DNA of 11,252 nucleotides from Xanthoparmelia taractica. Its lineage: Eukaryota > Ascomycota > Lecanoromycetes > Lecanorales > Parmeliaceae. Shown here piece after piece: positions 1 through 6,900 of this stretch (the first letter of the stretch is position 1; each line of letters starts with the position of its first letter). Under the pieces are notes generated by a model, which made no database searches, was not told the DNA's origin, and saw only the letters and a program-made list of their open reading frames with translations. A program made the translations under genes and the position numbers. The stretch is taken from NCBI GenBank assembly GCA_033085395.1, contig JANQBS010000616.1:1-11252 (forward strand). The letters are read 5' to 3'.

Positions 1-74
1 TCCCATACCTTTCGGTATGGTATTCGAAAAACTAGTCCCATACCATCAAATATACCACACCTTTCCGACCCGTA
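1..74. mobile_element. End of TIR DNA element (copy 1, cut by window start)
   Basis: Read on the minus strand from 74, this begins TACGGGTCGGAAAGGTGTGG and continues GTATATTTGATGG. It matches the left end of the complete element at 5082 over about 30 bases, and it also resembles that element's right end further in (a GATGGTATGGGA-like block, then a hairpin). The element body lies before the window. The flank CGTTTAAA at 75-82 would be one copy of its target-site duplication; the partner is out of view. This end is little mutated, keeping CCATACC and ACCACACC. Confidence 0.75.
3..20. repeat. Subterminal hairpin in copy 1
   Basis: CCATACC (3-9), loop TTTC, GGTATGG (14-20): a perfect 7-bp stem. 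A hairpin with related arms sits at a comparable position in the complete element (6225-6246), so it appears to be a kept part of the element end. Confidence 0.6.
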
Positions 75-300
75 CGTTTAAAAGTCGATATAAGATATCG
101 AGACGATATAATTCTCGTAATCTCAAATAAATATAATCGCTGAGTTATAATTATTAAGATATTACGTGTTAGATACTTTAATAACGCTTACTTTCTTACG
201 ACTCGCATCGTGATAATAATCGTCGCTATGCTCGCGACGATATTTTCGTGCGCTCTATATTTCGATTAACTTAAACTTTTCGATAATTAATTACTTTTTA

Positions 301-942
301 GCTTTAAGTTTTAAAAGTCGAAAATATTAAATTTATATTAAGTCTACGAGATAAGAATCTTCGCTAATAATTATAGAGTTATTAAATATAATACTTTAAT
401 AATTACTATTCTCGTCGATAGTATTAGTCGAATTCGTATCGATATTATAATTAATATCTTAATAACTTAATTACAAAATAAGCGTATTTTAATAAGAGTT
501 ATCTTCGTAATTATTGCCTTCGCCTAATAATAAAACGTTTTTATTTCGTAAGTTAATAGAATCAACTCGCGAGTTACTTGCTATAATTGATTAGATAGCT
601 TCGTACGAACGAAGTTATTAGAACTATAAGATAGCAAGGTCTCTTTTTAATAAAGCTACATAATAGCTAGATAATTAGCGAGATTTATAAACGTAGGTGC
701 TAAAGTAATTATTTAAATAATTAAGTAAATTAATAGCTAAGAAAGAAAAAAAGGAAAAGGAGATTCGCGAGTATTTGAGACTTTCGTCAAGTATATTGAA
801 TACTCGCCCTTGCTACGTAACTTATAGTCTAGTAAGCGAGTTAAGCGAGTTCTAATAGCCTACGCTAAGTGCTTCTACTCTTACAAATATAAAATTTATC
901 GAGAGCGAAGAGATTAAGTAGATAATCGATAAGTAATTAGAG
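301..942 (+). pseudogene. RIP-mutated coding relic, possibly the C-terminal tail of a Fot1/pogo-like transposase
   Basis: The frame whose codons start at 301, 361 and so on is interrupted almost only by TAA and TAG, the expected result of RIP at Gln and Trp codons. It contains a 44-codon stop-free run (721-852) with a lysine/glutamate cluster KKEKKEKEIREYL. Just upstream is a helical-looking stretch starting ARSLFNKA (about 634-657), followed by several mutated Gln-type positions. Fungal Fot1/pogo (Tc1-mariner) transposases commonly end with a similar R-x-LF-x-KA start, a coiled coil and a basic cluster, which is the only reason for the suggestion. No DDE catalytic residues or typical downstream motif were recognised, so the family call is weak. 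The copy 1 insertion borders this sequence on the left. Confidence 0.3.
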
Positions 943-1640
943 CTAAAGTTCTAGAACTATAGAATTTTATATAATAGGTAAAAGATAAGTACTATTATAA
1001 TAAGTAATAAGAGATTTATCGATTATTTAAAGATAAAGTCTAAATTTATCTCGATAATTAAAATACTCTATACTTCTAGTCTAATTTAAAATCGTTAATA
1101 AAATAAAAAGTATTAAATACTTTAAAATTTATTTAAACTAGTAATAGTTATACTTAAGCGTCTATATATAGTACTATTTCTCTTTTAACTTAAATTTAAA
1201 ATTCTACTTATATTACTATAGCGCTATAATAATTATATACTAAATATCTATTATCTATATGACGTTCTTTAATTAATTTTAAAAATCGCTTAAATACTTT
1301 ATAAAAGTAATTTAAATTATTTAAAAGTTATAAAAGTTCGTATAAAAGTAAACGAGTTAACTACTATTAATAATAATATAGTCTTATTTATTAAATTTTA
1401 ATTATCGATAGAGTAAGACTTAGAGACGTTAACGAGTTAGCTAATACTTTAAAAACGTTTAAAATATTTCGCATAAGTAAAAAAATAACGTCGACTAATA
1501 TTTAAGATATATCGAAGACTATTTTAATAAGATATACGATATTAAGATTAAGTCTTACTAGACTCTATATATACTATTTCTATATATTCTACTCGTATCG
1601 TATAGTCTACCGTACGCCTCGCTTACTAGAAACTTTCTAT
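943..1640. other. Heavily RIP-mutated sequence with no recognisable gene
   Basis: This is almost pure TA-rich mutated sequence with stops in every frame I read. I see no repeat ends or RNA gene. It stops abruptly near 1640, where normal CA/TG content begins. Confidence 0.6.
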
Positions 1641-2690
1641 CTGTTAAGGAATAATATTGATGTGGTTCAATGATAAGTGTGATGTGTATGAATTATTGAA
1701 TCATCTACGGGTGTGTGGCCGGCTAATTACTGAGAAGCGAGTGTTAAGACTAGTCATAACCAGCCCTACGTCCACATGATTAATTGTTTCATAACAAATG
1801 TCAACTTTTTGAAAGAAAGTTAGCGCCCTCGCTGCTATCTCGCTAGCTAGCTAACTAGTCATTGATCTCATTAAGAAATAACTACATGTATACTGAGAAA
1901 AACGGAGGTGTAAGGCCAACGGCTGCTGTGACTTCCACTGGATTCCCGGGATGTGATGGTATGACAGCTGATGGAGTAAGAATTGAATGAATGTAGCATC
2001 AACATAGCTACGTCGGACTAAGACTTCGGATGGTTTCAAATCGTTCAAATATGGACCGTCCGATCTTTGCTGCGATCATCCTATGTCTAGGCAAGGCATC
2101 CCACTCGCTTCACACCGTAGCAGCACCATGATCATTTTATCCCATGGAATAACTGCATACCAGCACCACAGTGACGTAGTGCTTCAATCCCATGGTACCA
2201 GCTTGATGCGCTGCAACACCACGTGCTCGCCAGGCTTGTTCCCATGCTTAACACGGACCGTGTGCTCCACCTCTTTGACTGACGGCTGCACCGTGACGTG
2301 TAGGGCCTTCTTCCGCTTGTACTGCTGGCGAGTGCGCTTATTTCGCTTCTTCTACTTGATGATTGGCTGACGGATTGACTGCAAGATGAATCCTAGCGGG
2401 ATCGGAAGGAGCGCACGGAGTGGGAAGGACTTGACTAGTGTTCGTAGGTCTTCAGATGAACGAGTTATGATTGTCAGCACTGCTGCTAAGGAGTTCATAA
2501 TTGCGGGGTACTGAATTGGCTGAGGTATCTTACTGAATAATCGAATGGCCTAGTGAAAGAATCGAACTGATGATCTGGCTTGGGTTGATGTTAAACGAAC
2601 TCGATAACTACGAGTGTACCTTACGGGCGTGCCTGCGAATATGCACACCGTGTACTCATGGTACTGATGCCAAGCTTCTTTCTTTATCGT
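1641..2690. other. Un-mutated single-copy-like island
   Basis: CA and TG occur at normal frequency across about 1.05 kb, and GC content is clearly higher than on either side. Both edges are sharp: TTTCTATC|TGTTAAGG on the left, and the change near CTTTCTTTATCGTAAC on the right. No target-site duplication or inverted repeat joins the edges. Because RIP acts on duplicated DNA, the simplest reading is unique sequence, either original host DNA between two repeats or a captured fragment. Its right half holds the minus-strand gene remnant at 2184-2717. In 1641-2183 I see no supported gene, only short fragments and a CTAG-rich spot near 1844-1856. Confidence 0.7.
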
Positions 2691-2717
2691 AACTTTAATC
2701 TGACGATATAATCTTCG
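2184..2717 (-). pseudogene. 3' part of an unrecognised intron-containing gene, with one in-frame nonsense codon
   Basis: One minus-strand frame runs from 2717 to TGA at 2184-2186 (178 codons), broken only by TAG at 2550-2552 and at 2352-2354. The first TAG is explained by an intron. Donor GTAAGG starts at 2624, a TTAAC branch-like site lies at 2590-2594 and the acceptor CACTAG ends at 2550: 75 bases, phase 0 on both sides. The second TAG sits in AAG-TAG-AAG and is one C-to-T change at CpA away from Gln, so it may be a RIP lesion. After the intron the protein reads AIRLFSKIPQPIQYPA, then SLAAVLTIITRSSEDLRTLV. There is a basic cluster KKRNKRTRQQYKRKK (2307-2351), then the C-terminus HVVLQRIKLVPWD. 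The composition looks like real protein; the antisense ORF at 2083-2370 is Cys/Ser/Arg-rich and looks like its shadow. I do not recognise the family. The 5' part is missing or lies in mutated DNA beyond 2717. An in-frame ATG at 2496-2498 could give a 48-residue product. Confidence 0.5.
2550..2624 (-). other. Predicted 75-bp spliceosomal intron
   Basis: Donor GTAAGG, a TTAAC branch-like site about 40 bases before the acceptor, and acceptor CACTAG. The length is typical of filamentous fungi. It begins and ends exactly at codon boundaries of the minus-strand frame, and removing it deletes the in-frame TAG. Confidence 0.5.
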
Positions 2718-4478
2718 CTAGTATTAAAAAATAGCTAGCGCTAAGTAATAGTTATGAAGCGTATAATTAAAGATCTCTGAGAATAGTTTTAATATACATA
2801 ATAGTTTTTTTAAGATAACGATATTAAATATAAATAATTATAAAGTAGAAGAGCTATTTCAAGCGCTTATCACAATAAGAATAAATTATCGATTAAAAAA
2901 TAAAGTTATCGTAACTTTCGAGAGCGATTTTTAAAAGTAATCGTAAAATTAATTTTTTATAATATTGTTACGATTAAATAAATAGAGATTAAAAACACGG
3001 CGCTACGATTAAAGTGCTCTTATTATTTTTTATAGCTTTTATAATATTATTAATGCAAAGAATAATTTAATAAAAGACTCTATTCGATTTTAAATGTCTA
3101 ATATATAATATATTATAAAGTATAAAACTTAACTGCAAGATAAGGTAAAGAAAATATACGCGATATAAATATCTTAAGCTTCTAATAACAGCCCGTTAAA
3201 AAGATAGATATAAGACTTATCTTTCGTAATACGTATTCGTAATCGCTATTATTTAGATATTAACTCTTAATAAAGTAATAAAGATAGCTTATCGCTTCGC
3301 AAGAAAATAACTTAAATACTTCGAGTTTAGACGCTTTTTAATTATTAAGTTACTTTATTAAAGCGCTTAAACTTAAAATAAAAGACTCTCTTTTTCTAGA
3401 TATCTTTATATCTAAAAAAGCGCGTTAATAAATCTTAAGCGTAATATATAGAAGAGTTAGAATTTACTTTAATAAAGAGCGTTACGAGATTATAACTTTA
3501 TTAGAAGAAAAGTTATATCGATAAAGACGTAGAACGTATCGTCTTTAAATATACTCGCGAGAGATTTATACGCGAAATCTAAATTAATTAATTAAAGAAT
3601 TATATATCTTTAAAGTAGAATATATACTTTATATGAAACTTTTTCATAATTGCTACGTAAGGTTAATCTTAATTATTCTTAAATTATTAGAGTTAATTTT
3701 ATAAAAGCTAAGAATAGAAGCGCTCATCTAAAGAGCTTAAATATTAATTTAAAGACGTCGCTATATAAAAATATTAGCGTATTAAATAATCTATATTCTT
3801 AAAAGAGAGCGCTCTTAGACGAAATAAAGCTTACAAGAAAAAGAAATTTAATTTTAAAGAATCTTGATACCGTCGCAAAGCTAATACTAACTTTATAACT
3901 TATTCGCGAAATTTATATTTTAAAATTCTTCTACGAAACTCATATCATGAGTATCTCGAAAAGAATATATTTATAATCTTTTAGTACGTTATAATTACAT
4001 AAATAAATTACGTTTTTATAATACTAAAAAATTCAAAATTACTAATAATTTACTTTTTAGTCACTTTACGCTTCTTTAAGTTAATTATAAATTAATACTC
4101 GAGAGAAGCGCAAGAAGAAAAATTATATTTCACGTAATAATTCGATAGTAATTATAAGTAGACTTAAGTACTTGCAATCGCGCTTTAGTAGAAGCTCTAA
4201 AGAGCTTTTCATAATTATAGAAAAAAATATTAAAATTCGAATATTCTAATACGACGCGAGCATATTTCTTAATAAGGTAAAATATTATTTTAATTTATAT
4301 TTTCCTCGTTGTTATCTAAGCGCTTAATTCTCTATCTTAAAAATTCAATTATAAAAGAGTTGAAATTACTTAATTATTAAGAGACTATATTATAAATCGA
4401 GAACGATAAACGATATTATAATATCTTATTCGTATATTTTTAAGAAGCTTTTTATTATTAAGATATAATATAAATTAA
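2658..4478 (+). pseudogene. RIP-mutated coding relic, about 600 codons, family not recognised
   Basis: The frame starting ATG at 2658 (second ATG at 2667, then CCAAGCTTCTTT) reads MVLMPSFFLYRNFNL before the first TAA. It continues through the mutated block, with stops nearly all TAA/TAG, to a stop cluster at 4476. The longest stop-free runs are 3951-4076 (42 codons) and 3588-3701 (38 codons). Protein-like pieces include YILYMKLFHNCYVR (within 3588-3701) and TCNRALVEALKSF (from about 4170). A run rich in Arg, Glu and Lys at about 3430-3600 suggests long helices. In 3300-4080 this frame has the fewest stops of the three plus frames. I saw no DDE, reverse-transcriptase or helicase motif. It overlaps the minus-strand remnant by about 60 bases, and the RIP boundary falls near its first codons. 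It is probably a transposon or repeat-family gene killed by RIP. Confidence 0.4.
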
Positions 4479-5073
4479 TAATATTAATAATAATTAAAAA
4501 AGAAGACGTTATAAGAAGAATTAAGAATTTAGAGAGCAACGATAGAAGAACGTTAAATATCTCGTAGGCATATTAGGGGAAGAATAGAACACACTGCGAC
4601 AGATAGGAGATTAATTATCTAACGGGCCATTGTTATTTAATAGAGAATAAGGGAGATTGAGAATAGTCGGAGAAAGCTTTAAAAGAGGTTGAGGGAAACT
4701 TAGAGAGACGTCTAAAGGTACGCTGTTAACGTAGAATTCTTAAAGATACGCTGATCGAAAATTTCGAATACGCATAAATTTCAAGTTCTTATACAAATTT
4801 GATATAAAAAGCGAATATTTTAATAAAATATCGAACTTTATAAGTAAAGACTTATAAATTTAAAATTCTATATTAAAATAACGGTTTTGAAGAGCGGGCG
4901 CGATCTTCGTAGCCCCTTTTAATATATTTAATATATATAATTTCTTTAACTCTTGCAATAGATATCTTATTATAATTTTCGTGTTTAATAATAAAGTTAA
5001 GTAGACGTCTACTAACTTAAGAACGAGATAAGTATAGTAATCTTAGAATAATAAAATAAAGATCTATTATATA
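4479..5073. other. Non-coding stretch with a little-mutated patch
   Basis: 4479-4560 and 4745-5073 are TA-rich mutated sequence. About 4560-4745 is less mutated and purine-rich, with CATATTAGGGGAAG and GAACACACTGCGACAG. A short GC-rich spot, GAGCGGGCGCGATCTTCG, lies near 4892-4909. I see no ORF, repeat end or RNA gene. This is the left flank of the TIR element insertion. Confidence 0.5.
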
Positions 5074-5081
5074 GCTAATAG
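5074..5081. repeat. Target-site duplication, left copy (GCTAATAG)
   Basis: GCTAATAG directly precedes the element end TACGGGCC and recurs exactly after the other end at 6291-6298. Because the element ends in TA on both sides, the shared string can be read as long as TAGCTAATAGT (11 bases). Confidence 0.85.
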
Positions 5082-5274
5082 TACGGGCCGGAAAGGTCTG
5101 GTATATTTGATAGGATATTTCATATCATATCGTATTGTATTATATTATGAGAGGGTATCATGAGAGGGTTATATTAGATCACTTATAAAGATATGAAATA
5201 GGAAATTACTAATATTATGAAATAATCTGGGAAATTTCTAATATATGTAGAGATATCTTATAATATAGATTATT
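5082..5274 (+). repeat. Left terminal inverted repeat of the 1.2-kb element
   Basis: It pairs in inverse orientation with 6108-6290. In the block 5209-5250 versus 6132-6173 I count 7 differences in 42 positions, all transitions, and six of them have the T/A state on this side, as RIP would produce. The middle of the repeat is more diverged, and the exact inner limit is uncertain by about 10 bases. Confidence 0.75.
5147..5168 (+). repeat. Short 13-bp-period direct repeat
   Basis: ATGAGAGGG at 5147-5155 and again at 5160-5168, inside the left inverted repeat. There is no clear counterpart in the right inverted repeat, so the two repeats differ here by more than point mutation. Confidence 0.5.
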
Positions 5275-5902
5275 TCTTATATTAGGTGGCGAATAAGATA
5301 AGAAATACTTCTTGCGCTAACTACTAGCATTAAATATAGATTCTCGTCTTACGAATTTACATATATTAGATATTAGTGATAACTAGAACAATAATTAGAA
5401 TTTATATATCTTAGCTAAAGTTATTAATAGATCTTTTCCTTATCTTTGAATAGCGTTTTATTTCTTCGAATTATATTAGCTTTTTTAAAAGTTCTCGTTG
5501 ATTAAGCTAACGCGAATCTTGTTAAGAAGCTCTTATAAGGATAATTGAATAATATACGCTATATAGAGAATATATTTAAGATCCTTCGTATTCTACTCTT
5601 TAAGATCAAGTAAATTATTAAATCTTTATATTATTTATATGAAGCGTGTAACTTTAATAACTAAGAATATATAATTATAAAGAACGATCGTAAATTCTTT
5701 TTATAATGCGAAGGGAGAAGAGAGAAATTTATTATCGTAGAGTAGATAGTAGATTGCTATTATAATTAGCGTGCTAGTAATTCTTCTAATAATTAAATAA
5801 ATTAAATATATTAATAGCAGTAGAAATAGCTCGCTAAGTTCTAGGTGATTGCGAAGGCCTTTCGCAACACGATGTCAAATGCGATGGCGAGCTTAGCTTA
5901 AC

Positions 5903-6053
5903 AACGTGATCGTGGAGTGAAGTGATGGCTAGAATAATAACTAGAATACTTAATAACGTGATAATGAAGTGGAGTGATGGCTAGAATAATGACTAGAATA
6001 CTTAATAACGTGATAATGAAGTAAAGTGATAACTAGAATAATAACTAGAATAC
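5903..6053 (+). repeat. 52-bp tandem repeat, about 2.9 copies
   Basis: Units begin AACGTGAT at 5903, 5955 and 6007. Each contains a GAAGTGGAGTGATGGCTAG-like block followed by AATAATGACTAGAATAC. Differences among copies are mostly G/A and C/T changes; the third copy reads AAGTAAAGTGATAACTAG where the second has AAGTGGAGTGATGGCTAG, which fits RIP in one copy more than another. CTAGAATA-type half-units recur within each unit. It lies just inside the right inverted repeat and could hold subterminal transposase-binding sites; that role is inference. Confidence 0.85.
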
Positions 6054-6104
6054 GTTCGCATGATTCTATATAGAGTAACTTCTTCTATATATAGTATATT
6101 TCCC

Positions 6105-6141
6105 ATACCCCTACATATAACATGAGATACCCCTGCATATA
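6105..6141 (+). repeat. Two 15-bp direct repeats at the inner edge of the right TIR
   Basis: ATACCCCTACATATA (6105-6119) and ATACCCCTGCATATA (6127-6141), one G/A difference, period 22. Confidence 0.6.
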
Positions 6142-6290
6142 CCAGAAATTTCTCAGATCATTTCATGATACTAGCACGTCTCTCAGACCATTCCATAAAA
6201 ATCAAATGATATGATCTCAATATCATACCATATCATAATATGGTATCGACACCTTATATCCCAGACCATCCTAGACCTTTCCGACCCGTA
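6108..6290 (-). repeat. Right terminal inverted repeat of the 1.2-kb element
   Basis: It is the inverse partner of 5082-5274 and ends CCTTTCCGACCCGTA. It is much less mutated than its partner, keeping CAGATCATTTCATGATACTAG, so it is closer to the original element sequence. Confidence 0.75.
6225..6246. repeat. Subterminal hairpin in the right TIR
   Basis: ATACCATA, loop TCATAA, TATGGTAT: a perfect 8-bp stem about 45 bases from the element end. Copy 1 has a hairpin with related arms at 3-20, about 54 bases from its end. Confidence 0.6.
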
Positions 6291-6298
6291 GCTAATAG
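6291..6298. repeat. Target-site duplication, right copy (GCTAATAG)
   Basis: Exact match to 5074-5081, directly after the element end CCCGTA. Confidence 0.85.
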
Positions 6299-6900
6299 TT
6301 AGTATAAATCGCAAGACTTAAGATCTAGAGAGAAGCTATAAGTTAAGAATATAATAATGTTTAGCTTGAATTTATATTAATAACTCAAAAGCGAACTTTA
6401 GATAGTTAACTCGAAGAGTTTCTTCTCTCTATAGATTCAACTAAGAATTTATAGACTCTACTCGTTTTAAATTAAATTATATAATAGATTATATATATAG
6501 ATAATCGTATAATATTATTGTAATTCGAGGTAAGATAATTAATGTGAAATGCGCGTAGAGTGCAATAATTAAAGATAAATTAATATTTTATAGTGCTTCT
6601 TTAGATAAGCGAGTTTATTCTTTTTCTTCTTGCAGTTCAACGGTAATTAGAAATAATAACTTTCGAGTATCTTTTGTAATCTTTAAATGCAGTATTTTTT
6701 TAAAAAATAAAAATTATATACGCGCGTATTTTTCGCTTATTTATTTGCGACTATTTTTTATTTACGTAAAGTCGAGAATATCTCGAGAAGCTTAATTATA
6801 AGAATTATATATTCATCTAATAATAATACAAAAGCTAGTCGCTATTATTAAGATATAGATCGTTACTATTCTTACTACGTGTTATCGATACGATATATAG
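6299..6900. other. RIP-mutated flank with no supported gene
   Basis: This should continue the sequence that ends at 5073 before the element inserted. It is TA-rich with stops in the plus frames I read. A less-mutated spot occurs near 6541-6562 (TGTGAAATGCGCGTAGAGTG). A pyrimidine tract ending in GCAG (6617-6635) looks like a fungal 3' splice site, but no donor or exon could be tied to it. Confidence 0.45.

Larger units (their letters stand above)
5082..6290. mobile_element. Complete 1209-bp TIR DNA element (hAT-like or MULE-like), probably non-autonomous
   Basis: It is bounded by TACGGGCCGGAAAGGTCT and the inverse of TACGGGTCGGAAAGGTCT, and flanked by the direct repeat GCTAATAG. The inverted similarity runs about 185-190 bases inward from each end. 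An 8-bp duplication is standard for hAT elements; reading it as 9-11 bp would suit Mutator-like elements. The interior (5275-6107) has no recognisable transposase frame, so it is probably mobilised in trans. It contains a 52-bp tandem repeat. The left part is strongly RIP-mutated, while the part after about 5830 keeps many CA and TG. The ends match those at 1-74 and 11121, so at least three related insertions lie in this window. It interrupts older mutated sequence that joins 5073 to 6299. Confidence 0.8.

Noticed and set aside
1642..1886. Possible solo LTR (TGTTAAGG ... AACTACA)
   Set aside because: The TG...CA ends and near-inverted edges resemble a Copia LTR, but the flanks CTATC and TGTAT are not a duplication and no second copy is visible.
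1851..2048. 65-residue minus-strand ORF starting at a TTG
   Set aside because: It has no ATG start and no recognisable motif, and lies downstream of the TGA that ends the minus-strand remnant. It is a chance open stretch in un-mutated DNA.
2083..2370. 95-residue plus-strand ORF
   Set aside because: It lies antisense to the better-supported minus-strand frame, has an odd Cys/Ser/Arg-rich composition and shows no motif.
2821..3240. Minus-strand continuation of the 2184-2717 gene into the mutated block
   Set aside because: The frame can be followed with only RIP-type stops for a while, but the plus frame in the same place is at least as good and stays better beyond 3300.
47..5112. A 5-kb transposon bounded by inward-facing TIRs
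   Set aside because: The terminus at 5082 has its own partner at 6290 with a matching GCTAATAG duplication, and the inverted similarity extends away from 75-5073.
6617..6635. 3' splice site
   Set aside because: The pyrimidine tract plus GCAG looks right, but no matching donor or downstream exon frame could be tied to it.
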